Shown: piece by piece, positions 45,243 through 51,986 of the stretch
Numbering within the stretch: position 1 is the first letter of the stretch
Layout of the letters: each line of letters begins with the position of its first letter
Source: Myxococcales bacterium
Lineage (GTDB): Bacteria > Myxococcota > Bradymonadia > UBA7976 > UBA1532
Length of the DNA stretch: 64,000 nt
Direction of reading: 5' to 3'
Assembly: GCA_020633515.1 (NCBI GenBank)
Contig: JACKDM010000005.1
Span: forward strand, 1 to 64,000
Translations under genes and position numbers: made by a program
The notes under the pieces: generated by a model
The model's input: only the letters and a program-made list of their open reading frames with translations
Database searches by the model: none
Told to the model about the DNA's origin: nothing

Positions 45243-45821
45243 ATGAACGCCATCCCGATCGCCGCCCGACGGCGCGCCCGCCCAGGTCGAAAGCTCCGCG
45301 ACCCCAACCGCGTCCGCATCGCCGATGGCTTCATCGCCGAGTCGCGCCGCACCCACGACCGAGGCGTCATGCTCGAAGCCAAGTGCCTCAGTCCGTGGGT
45401 CGTCTTCGACGGCCGCCGCCCCTGGATGTGGAAGATGCAGATCGCCTTCGCCGCCCAGCTCTACGACTACCTCGCCTACGCTCGCCGAAGCTGGCGCCGC
45501 GACCGCATGCGCCCCCCCCCGCTCCGCGTCAACTACTACTTCTGCGGCGCCCTGCCCAAGTGGGCCGCCCAGCTCATCGCCCTCGCGATGGCGAGCGACC
45601 TGCCATCGGGGATCTTCGATCTACCCGACCGCTTGCCGACGCCTCCCGGCGTCGACTGGCTCCGCTCACCGATCTGGTACCCCGACGCGCTCGGCCTCGC
45701 CGACGCGGGCGCCACGCTCATCGAGAACTGGGACGGCCTCATCCCCTGGGGCAACGAGGGCGGCGATTGGTTGATGAACATCACCGGCCCGGTCTATGAC
45801 ATGCTCTCGGGGAGCGAGTGA
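45243..45821 (+). CDS. Putative PD-(D/E)XK nuclease-type toxin domain
   Basis: A 192-residue open frame, possibly starting at ATG 45243 but more probably the C-terminal domain of the broken lipoprotein upstream. RVRIADGFIAESRR followed 10 residues later by GVMLEAKCLSPW gives the Asp...Glu-x-Lys pattern of restriction-endonuclease-fold toxins; conserved aromatic and Gln residues follow (WKMQIAFAAQLYDYLAYARR, VNYYFCGALPKWAAQLI). It ends GPVYDMLSGSE, 2 nt before the first immunity-like gene. A polymorphic-toxin nuclease is the best guess, from fold motifs and neighbourhood alone; no search was possible. Confidence 0.5.
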   Translation: MNAIPIAARRRARPGRKLRDPNRVRIADGFIAESRRTHDRGVMLEAKCLSPWVVFDGRRPWMWKMQIAFAAQLYDYLAYARRSWRRDRMRPPPLRVNYYFCGALPKWAAQLIALAMASDLPSGIFDLPDRLPTPPGVDWLRSPIWYPDALGLADAGATLIENWDGLIPWGNEGGDWLMNITGPVYDMLSGSE

Positions 45822-45823
45822 CC

Positions 45824-46385
45824 ATGCTGCACGACTGGATCTTCTGGTTGCTCTGGACCCTGGCGACGGCGGGGAGCCGATGGTGCGCACCGACTTCAGC
45901 CCCTACGATGGCCCGCTCGCCGAGCGGGTGATCCGCGAGCCGCTCCCCGAGTACTCGTCGAGCTTCGAGATCGTGGTCGACCACCCGAACTGGCCGGCTT
46001 CGAGCGCTGGCTGCGGCGTCACCCGATCCACGTGCGCGCGCCGGGCACCAGTACATCGGCTGGGGGATCCGCACCTTCCCCGAGGAGGGGTGAGATCTTC
46101 GTGGTTCGCTTCAACCTGTTGCTCACGCCTTCCGAGCAGCCGCTGGGTGCCTTCGAGGGGTCACGGGCGGCGATATCGTCGCCTGGGCCTTCTCGGTGCT
46201 CGACCACTATGCGCTGCCCTATGACCCCAAAGCGCAATACTGCAAGAGATCACGGGACGACCTCATCTGGTGGTCTACCGTCCAGCAGTGATCTCGCGCC
46301 CATCGACTGGCACGCCGTCGCCGAGCGGCTGCGCTCCACCGGCCGGCCGGTGCCCGACGACCTCTTCGATCAACCGACCCGCTGA
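45824..46385 (+). pseudogene. Frameshifted immunity-like protein, first copy
   Basis: ATG 45824 (MLHDWIFWLLWTL) follows the toxin stop by 2 nt with GGGGAGCGAG upstream. The frame breaks soon; the conserved part begins near 45880 (MVRTDFSPYDGPLAERVIRE) and continues in pieces: HPIHVRAPGHQYIGWGI, then EIFVVRFNLLLTPSEQPLG, GGDIVAWAFSVLDHYALPYD, and a last piece ending RPVPDDLFDQPTR at stop 46383-46385. These pieces align in order with the intact gene at 46528 (PIPYDGPLAERAVD, RPIAVRAPGQKYVIWALIGF, AAEWMWRVLDHH), so it is a disrupted paralogue. Confidence 0.6.
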
Positions 46386-46527
46386 GCGCCCGACGGCGAC
46401 ACATCGTCTGCGCACAGGAACAGCAGCCCGAAGGCGATGACATCTGGCAGGGCTTGGAGTCACCAACCGGCTGCGCTATCACCCGCGCTGATCGCTCCAT
46501 CCGGCGGAGCGCGAAGGAGTCATCTAC

Positions 46528-47541
46528 ATGCCTGATCCCATCCCCTACGACGGTCCGCTCGCCGAGCGCGCGGTCGACATCGAGGGCTTGCGCAGCTTCG
46601 TCTACGTCTCGATCTCCGCCGAGCGCGGCCCGCTCCGGTCCTTTGCTCGCAAGCTGTTGAAGCGGCCGATCGCGGTGCGCGCTCCCGGACAGAAGTATGT
46701 CATCTGGGCGCTCATCGGATTCGAGTACTTCGACCGGTACTGGATCAAGCTGGCGACCTACAACCTCGTCTGGCCGCAGGGGGGATCGCCGTTCACCGGT
46801 GACCTCGGGCTCGCGGCCGAGTGGATGTGGCGTGTCTTGGATCACCATGGCATCGCCGACGCGGCGCAGGCGCGCCTGGGGACCGATCGCGCCGAGCTGG
46901 TCGCCCGGGTTCGGGAGATGGGACCGGCGGCGATCGAGTGGGTCGAGATCGCCGACAACTTCGAAGCGGAGGGCTTCACGGTGCCGCCGGACATCCGGGA
47001 TCAGCCGAGGCTGATCGAGGGCACGCCGCTCGACGAGCACGGCGAGCCGATCGGTGATTCGGCCGCGGCCGATCGGCTGGCGCAGGCGCTCGCCGTCGAT
47101 GAAGATCCGGCGGCGGCCGAGTGGCCGGGGCGGAAGTGGCTCGGTGAGCGCCGGGGGCCCGGGACGACGCCCGCGGGGCTGACCGAGGTCGATGGCATCG
47201 CCGTGCTCGATGGCATCGATACCTGGACGGCCGACGAGGTCGACGCGGCCCGCACCTTCCTCTCGGCCGGCGCGCTCGACCGACCGGCGCGGGTCGACGG
47301 CGAACCCACCACGGTCGACGCGGCGGTCGATCGCCTCGTCGCCCGCCTCGCCGCGACCGCGCCGGTGATGCGACTGCGGCTCACCGGGCTCGACCCGGTC
47401 ACCCTCGACGCGGCGCAGAGCGCGATGGCCTTCGTGGGGGAGACGGTGTTCGTGGTCGATGGCGAGCCGGGCGCGATCGCCGGTGAGCTGCTGTACGATC
47501 TCTACGAGGAGCTCCTCTTCGACGACGCTGGCGAGGACTGA
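46528..47541 (+). CDS. Immunity-like protein, intact second copy
   Basis: A 337-residue protein with AAGGAG before ATG 46528. Residues ~1-115 are homologous to the broken gene upstream (shared PYDGPLAER, VRAPGxxY, WxxxVLDHxxxxxA). The C-terminal two thirds are acidic and Ala-rich and end GELLYDLYEELLFDDAGED; no TM helix or signal peptide. Acidic cytoplasmic proteins repeated behind a secreted nuclease are typical immunity genes, and tandem divergent copies are common in such loci; function is inferred only from that context. A convergent mutY gene ends 26 nt further on. Confidence 0.6.
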   Translation: MPDPIPYDGPLAERAVDIEGLRSFVYVSISAERGPLRSFARKLLKRPIAVRAPGQKYVIWALIGFEYFDRYWIKLATYNLVWPQGGSPFTGDLGLAAEWMWRVLDHHGIADAAQARLGTDRAELVARVREMGPAAIEWVEIADNFEAEGFTVPPDIRDQPRLIEGTPLDEHGEPIGDSAAADRLAQALAVDEDPAAAEWPGRKWLGERRGPGTTPAGLTEVDGIAVLDGIDTWTADEVDAARTFLSAGALDRPARVDGEPTTVDAAVDRLVARLAATAPVMRLRLTGLDPVTLDAAQSAMAFVGETVFVVDGEPGAIAGELLYDLYEELLFDDAGED

Positions 47542-47567
47542 AGCGCGCCCCGCCGCCGCTGCCGCCC

Positions 47568-48752
47568 TCAGCCCTTCCGCCCCGCGCCCCGCCGATGCGG
47601 CAGCGCCACCCCCGCGGCCCGCAGCGCCTTGAGCGCCGGACCGCACAGCGCTGGTCCGAACCGGGCCGGCCCCGCCGCATCACACAGCGCCGCCTCGTCG
47701 AACGCCCGCCACACCGTCGCCTCGCCGCCCGCCGGCGTGCCCGTCGCCCGGTAGCAGTGCACCACCCACACCCGATGCGTGAAGCCATGCTCCACCGTCA
47801 CCGCCGCGCCCGCCGCTTCGAGGCCGAGCGCCCGCAGCGCGAACGGATCGGGCCCCGATGCCTCGACCGCCGGCAGATCCCACAGCCCGCCGAGCAGGCC
47901 ATCCTCCGGCCGCCGCCCCAGCCAGATCCGCCCCGCGTCGTCGCGCACCAGCGCCGCGACCCGCTCGAACCGCGGCCGCTCGGGCCGCCGCGGCTTCACC
48001 GGCAGCTTCTGCGCGTCGCCCGTCGCCCGCGCCCGGCACATCGCGGCGAGCGGACAGACGAGGCACGCCGGCGAGCGCGGCGTGCAGACCGTCGCGCCCA
48101 GCTCCATCAGCGCCTGATTCACGTCGCCCGTCCGCGCGTCGTCGGCCAGCGCCGCCGCCCGCTGCCACAGCCGCTCGCGCACCGCCGGGACCTTCGGATC
48201 GTCGACCACCCGGTCGAGCCGGCACAGCACCCGCACCACGTTGCCGTCGAGCGCCGGCAGCCGATGCCCGAACGCGATCGAGCCCACCGCGCCCGTCGTG
48301 TAGCGCCCGAACCCGGCCAGCGCCGCGAGCGCCGCCGGATCGGAGGGCACCTCGCCGCCGTGGCGCTCGACGACCTGCTGCGCGGCCCGGTGCAGGTTGC
48401 GGGCGCGGGCGTAGTAGCCGAGCCCGGCCCACATCGACAGCACCTCGTCGACCGGCGCCGCCGCGAGCGCCGCGGGCGTCGGGAAGCGCGCCATGAAGCG
48501 GTGGAAGTAGCCGATCACCGACTCGACGCGGGTCTGTTGCAGCATCACCTCGGAGACCCACACCGGCCACGGCCGCGGGTCGCGGCGCCAGGGCAGGTCG
48601 CGGTGGCCGCGGTCGTACCCGACGAGCAGCGCGGCGCGGACCGCGGCCGGATCGGCGGGCGCCGGGGCGTCGCGCCGTCGGCCGTCCGCCGCGTCGGCCG
48701 GGACGTCGCTCGCCGCGCCTTCGGCGGGCCCGCCGCCCGTCGCCGCGCTCAA
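47568..48752 (-). CDS. mutY: Adenine DNA glycosylase MutY
   Basis: A 394-residue A/G-specific adenine glycosylase that removes A opposite 8-oxoG. Visible: RDLPWRRDPRPWPVWVSEVM with catalytic Glu in SEVMLQQT, HhH motif LAGFGRYTTGAVGSIAFG, catalytic Asp in DGNVVRVL, the [4Fe-4S] loop CTPRSPACLVCPLAAMC (C-x6-C-x2-C-x5-C), and a C-terminal NUDIX-like 8-oxoG recognition domain (~245-380, LLGGLWDLPAVEA). The TTG start overlaps the Nth stop by 4 nt, indicating coupling with the upstream repair gene. The first ~40 residues are a Pro/Ala/Asp-rich extension, so a start further in is possible. Confidence 0.96.
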   Translation of the reverse strand: MSAATGGGPAEGAASDVPADAADGRRRDAPAPADPAAVRAALLVGYDRGHRDLPWRRDPRPWPVWVSEVMLQQTRVESVIGYFHRFMARFPTPAALAAAPVDEVLSMWAGLGYYARARNLHRAAQQVVERHGGEVPSDPAALAALAGFGRYTTGAVGSIAFGHRLPALDGNVVRVLCRLDRVVDDPKVPAVRERLWQRAAALADDARTGDVNQALMELGATVCTPRSPACLVCPLAAMCRARATGDAQKLPVKPRRPERPRFERVAALVRDDAGRIWLGRRPEDGLLGGLWDLPAVEASGPDPFALRALGLEAAGAAVTVEHGFTHRVWVVHCYRATGTPAGGEATVWRAFDEAALCDAAGPARFGPALCGPALKALRAAGVALPHRRGAGRKG

Positions 48753-49450
48753 GGCTGCTCCGCCTCGCCCGGCTTCACCCGCGGCTTGCGCGGCCGCGTG
48801 GCCTTCTTCTGCTCCTCGTCCGCCCGCTTCTTCGTCGCCGCGAAGCCGCAGATCGGGCAGCCCTCGAGGTCGTGCGCCCGCGCCGGGCAGTGCTCGCGGC
48901 CGAAGTAGATGATCTGCAGGTGCCGCCGATTCCAGGTCTCGCGGGCGAAGGCGCGCTTCAAGTCGGCCTCGGTCACCGCGACGTTGCGCCCCGACGAGAG
49001 CCCCCAGCGGGCGGCGAGGCGGTGGATGTGGGTGTCGACGGGGAACGCCGGCACCCCGAACGCCTGCGCCATCACCACCGACGCGGTCTTGTGGCCCACG
49101 CCCGGCAGGGCCTCGAGCGCCTCCATGTCGGCCGGCACCTGCCCGCCGTGGCGCTCGACGAGCAGCTCGGCCATGCGCCGCAGGTTCTTCGCCTTCGTCG
49201 GCGCGAGCCCCACCTCGCGGATGAGCTGGCGGATCTCCTCGACCTCCATCTTCGCCATCGCCGCCGCGTCGGGCGCGCGGGCGAAGAGCGCGGGGGTGAC
49301 CTCGTTGACCTTCTTGTCGGTCGTCTGCGCCGAGAGCGCGACGGCGACGAGCAGGGTGAACGGGTCGACGTGGTCGAGCGGGATGGGCGGGATGGGATAC
49401 AGCGCGTCCAGGATCTCACCGATCCGGGCGGCCTTCTCGGCGCGGGTCAC
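48749..49450 (-). CDS. nth: Endonuclease III (DNA glycosylase/AP lyase)
   Basis: A 233-residue protein from GTG 49450, preceded by GGGAGG. LLVAVALSAQTTDKKVNEVT, HhH LPGVGHKTASVVMAQAF with catalytic Lys, and PVDTHIHRLAARWG with catalytic Asp identify Nth, which excises oxidised pyrimidines. The C-terminal cluster loop is altered: HCPARAHDLEGCPICGF gives C-x9-C-x2-C and no fourth Cys, unlike the C-x6-C-x2-C-x5-C of E. coli Nth, so the iron-sulfur cluster may be absent or differently ligated. A Lys/Arg-rich tail follows. First gene of the nth-mutY pair. Confidence 0.94.
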   Translation of the reverse strand: MTRAEKAARIGEILDALYPIPPIPLDHVDPFTLLVAVALSAQTTDKKVNEVTPALFARAPDAAAMAKMEVEEIRQLIREVGLAPTKAKNLRRMAELLVERHGGQVPADMEALEALPGVGHKTASVVMAQAFGVPAFPVDTHIHRLAARWGLSSGRNVAVTEADLKRAFARETWNRRHLQIIYFGREHCPARAHDLEGCPICGFAATKKRADEEQKKATRPRKPRVKPGEAEQP

Positions 49451-49511
49451 GGGGGCCTCCCTTGTGCGGGGATGGACTAATGGACGAGCCGGGGGCGATG
49501 TCCGCCCGCGG

Positions 49512-51152
49512 TCAATAGAGCGTGAAGTCCCAGCGCAGCCGCGCGAAGACGCGGTCGTGTTCGTCGAGCCCGTAGAACGGCCCGAACTCGCCGTCGCGGC
49601 CGGTCCCGTAGTGCACGTAGCCGACCCCCGCCGAGAAGCCGTCGGCGAAGGCATGCTCCGCCTCGGCGCGCAAGAGCCAGCCGTGCTCGGCGGTGAGCCC
49701 GAAGACGGTGGCGACCGCGCTGAGTTGCAGCTTCTGCCGGAGCGCGAGCCGGGTGAAGCGCAGCGCGAAGGTCGGCGCGTCGGCGGGGAAGAGCAGGTCG
49801 TCGGGTCGGTCGAAGAAGAGACCCGCCTGCGCCTCGACCGCGATCGTCGTGTCGGCGATCCCGCTCCAGGCGACGCCCACCATGCCGGTCAAGAGCGACG
49901 CCTCGGCGACCCCGATCAGCGGCTCGCCGCCGAGCACCGCGGCCAGATCGACCTCGGCGTCGGGGTCGCCGGTGTTGAACGCCCGCCCGATGCTCTGCGC
50001 GAGCTCCCAGCGGATGATCCAGGCGTCGATCGTCGTCGCGCCGCTGTGGCCGAAGAGCCAGTAGCGCTCGTGGTCGAGCGCGAGCCTGATCGGATCGTCG
50101 AGCAGCGCCTGCACCGGCGGCAGCCGCACCACGCCTTGCTGGTCGAGCGCCGACGCGGCGTAGAGGCCGGCGTCGAGGCCCGGCCCCTTGTAGACCCAGC
50201 GCAGAAAGCCCTGCGTCTCGGCCGGGTCGAAGCGGTCCTGCGCCTCGCGGTACGCGATCGTCTTGCCGCTGAGGAACCGCCCGGCCAGCGCGTTGCCGGT
50301 CACGAACGCGCGCAGCGGGCTGAACTCGCCGAGCGGCGGGGGGCGCTCGCCGAAGTACGCCTCGTGCACCGCCATCAGCTCGACCCGATGCCCGCCGGTG
50401 AACCACCCGACCCTTGATGCGAGCACGCCGAGGCGCAGGTCGTCGAGATCGGCGAGCCCCGGCTCGCGCAGGTCGCGCGGGCTGGTGACGTCGAGCGGGG
50501 AGAGCATCTCGCCCTCGCCCCAGGCGACGATCTGGCGGCCGATCGTCAGCTCGAAGGCGTCGAGCGCGACGGCGACGTACTGCTCGCCGCTGAGGACGCG
50601 GGCCTCGTAGGTGTCGAGGGTGGGCGCGTCGAAGCGGTCGCGGTCGGCGAGGTACGCGGCGTCGTACTCGCCGTGCAGCTCGGCGACGATCCGCCAGGCT
50701 TCGTGGCGCCAGCGGAGCGCGAGGTCGAGGCTGAGGCGGTTCTTGGCGAAGGGCTGATCGGCGCCGTCGAGGCGCTCGACCCAGAGGCCGAGGTCGTGGC
50801 GCACGAAGCCGGTGAACGACGCGGCGCGCGGCGGGGGCGGGGGCTCGATCGCGGTGACGGGCACGTCGCCGAAGCCGACCGCGTCGGCGCCGTCACCCCA
50901 GCCGTCGTCGGCGGCGCCCCAGCCGTCGTCTTCGGCGGCGGGCGCCTCATCTGCCCCGGCCGCCGCGTCAGTCGCTGGCGTCTCGTCGGCGGCGCGTGCC
51001 TCGTCGGTCGTCTCGCCGGCCCCGGCCGCCTCACCGGCCCCGGGCACCGCCGCCGGATCGGCCGCCGCGCCGCTCGCCTCGGGCACCACGCCCGGCTGCG
51101 CCGCGGCGCCGCCCGCCGTCAGGAGCGCGAGGACGAAGCCCGCCCGCCGCAC
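49512..51152 (-). CDS. Outer-membrane beta-barrel protein (DUF1302-like porin)
   Basis: A 546-residue protein from GTG 51152: signal peptide MRRAGFVLALLTAGGAAAQ, an acidic Ala/Asp/Gly-rich linker (~20-100), then alternating amphipathic strands (FTGFVRHDLGLWVERLDG, LTIGRQIVAWGEGEMLSPLD, FARLRWDFTLY), ending in an aromatic residue as barrels do. IGRQIVAWGEGEMLSPLD is characteristic of the DUF1302/alginate-export-like barrels. It lies 3 nt after the LolA-like gene and behind an RND exporter, a known triad for lipid or hydrophobic-compound export to the outer membrane. Confidence 0.8.
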   Translation of the reverse strand: MRRAGFVLALLTAGGAAAQPGVVPEASGAAADPAAVPGAGEAAGAGETTDEARAADETPATDAAAGADEAPAAEDDGWGAADDGWGDGADAVGFGDVPVTAIEPPPPPRAASFTGFVRHDLGLWVERLDGADQPFAKNRLSLDLALRWRHEAWRIVAELHGEYDAAYLADRDRFDAPTLDTYEARVLSGEQYVAVALDAFELTIGRQIVAWGEGEMLSPLDVTSPRDLREPGLADLDDLRLGVLASRVGWFTGGHRVELMAVHEAYFGERPPPLGEFSPLRAFVTGNALAGRFLSGKTIAYREAQDRFDPAETQGFLRWVYKGPGLDAGLYAASALDQQGVVRLPPVQALLDDPIRLALDHERYWLFGHSGATTIDAWIIRWELAQSIGRAFNTGDPDAEVDLAAVLGGEPLIGVAEASLLTGMVGVAWSGIADTTIAVEAQAGLFFDRPDDLLFPADAPTFALRFTRLALRQKLQLSAVATVFGLTAEHGWLLRAEAEHAFADGFSAGVGYVHYGTGRDGEFGPFYGLDEHDRVFARLRWDFTLY

Positions 51153-51155
51153 CGC

Positions 51156-51986
51156 TCACAGCCCCTGTTCGAGCCGCCGCTCGGTGAACAGCTCGTCGGT
51201 CACCGCCGGGTCGTCGTGCTTGAGCTCGCTGAACTGCAACACCGTCGTCGACTCCGGCTTGCCGTCCTTGTCGACCGTGCGGGCGCTGATCTTGTGCGGC
51301 ACCCACGCCTCGCCGAGCTGCTTGACGTCGTCGAACTTGATGTACTTGAGCCGCTTGCCCTTGATGACCCACGCCTTGACCTGGAGCGGCACGAGCTTGC
51401 TCTTGCTGATCCAGAGGTGGCTCTTGAGGTAGCCCGTCTCGTCCTTCGCCCGCGCGCTCGTCGGCCGGCTCTCGATGAGCCACGCCGCCTCGCCGTCGAC
51501 CGTCGCGTTCGCGTCGACCATCGTGTAGGCGTAGTGCTTCGGATCGGCCCGGGTCATGTCGGCATAGCTCAGATCGGTGCCCATGAACGAGCCCGACTTC
51601 TCGCCGCTCGAGATGCGGGTCGACTTGTGCAGGCTCGGCAGGAACAACCACTGGTCGTCGTCGCGGTCGCCGGCGTCGTAGTCGATCGACAAGAGCCCGG
51701 TGTTGGCGACGTCGGCCGGCCCTTCGAAGATCATGAGCTGCCGGGTGCCGCCGTCGAACTGCCGGGTCCACGAGCGCACCACCCGCTGCCGCTGCCGCCC
51801 CGACTTGTCGATCAGGGTCATCGTCAGCCGCCCGCTGATCCGGTCGCCCTCGGCGCGGTCCTCGACCGCGGCCATGATCGCGGCCGCGTCGGTCGTCTCG
51901 GGCGCGATCGGCGCCGCGCCCGCCGCGAGCGGCGCCATCGTCAACAGCGCGGCGAGCGCCGCCTCAAGCCGCCTTCGGATCGCCAT
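51156..51986 (-). CDS. LolA-like outer-membrane lipoprotein-sorting family protein
   Basis: A 276-residue periplasmic protein with signal peptide (ending near AAGAAPIAP). The core GRLTMTLIDKSGRQRQRVVR, RQLMIFEGPADVANTGLLSI, WLFLPSLHKSTRIS, GSFMGTDLSYADMT, WISKSKLVPLQVKAWVIKG is the LolA_like family that accompanies RND lipid exporters. It probably shuttles a hydrophobic ligand from pump to outer membrane. Its start overlaps the end of the RND gene by 23 nt. Confidence 0.88.
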   Translation of the reverse strand: MAIRRRLEAALAALLTMAPLAAGAAPIAPETTDAAAIMAAVEDRAEGDRISGRLTMTLIDKSGRQRQRVVRSWTRQFDGGTRQLMIFEGPADVANTGLLSIDYDAGDRDDDQWLFLPSLHKSTRISSGEKSGSFMGTDLSYADMTRADPKHYAYTMVDANATVDGEAAWLIESRPTSARAKDETGYLKSHLWISKSKLVPLQVKAWVIKGKRLKYIKFDDVKQLGEAWVPHKISARTVDKDGKPESTTVLQFSELKHDDPAVTDELFTERRLEQGL

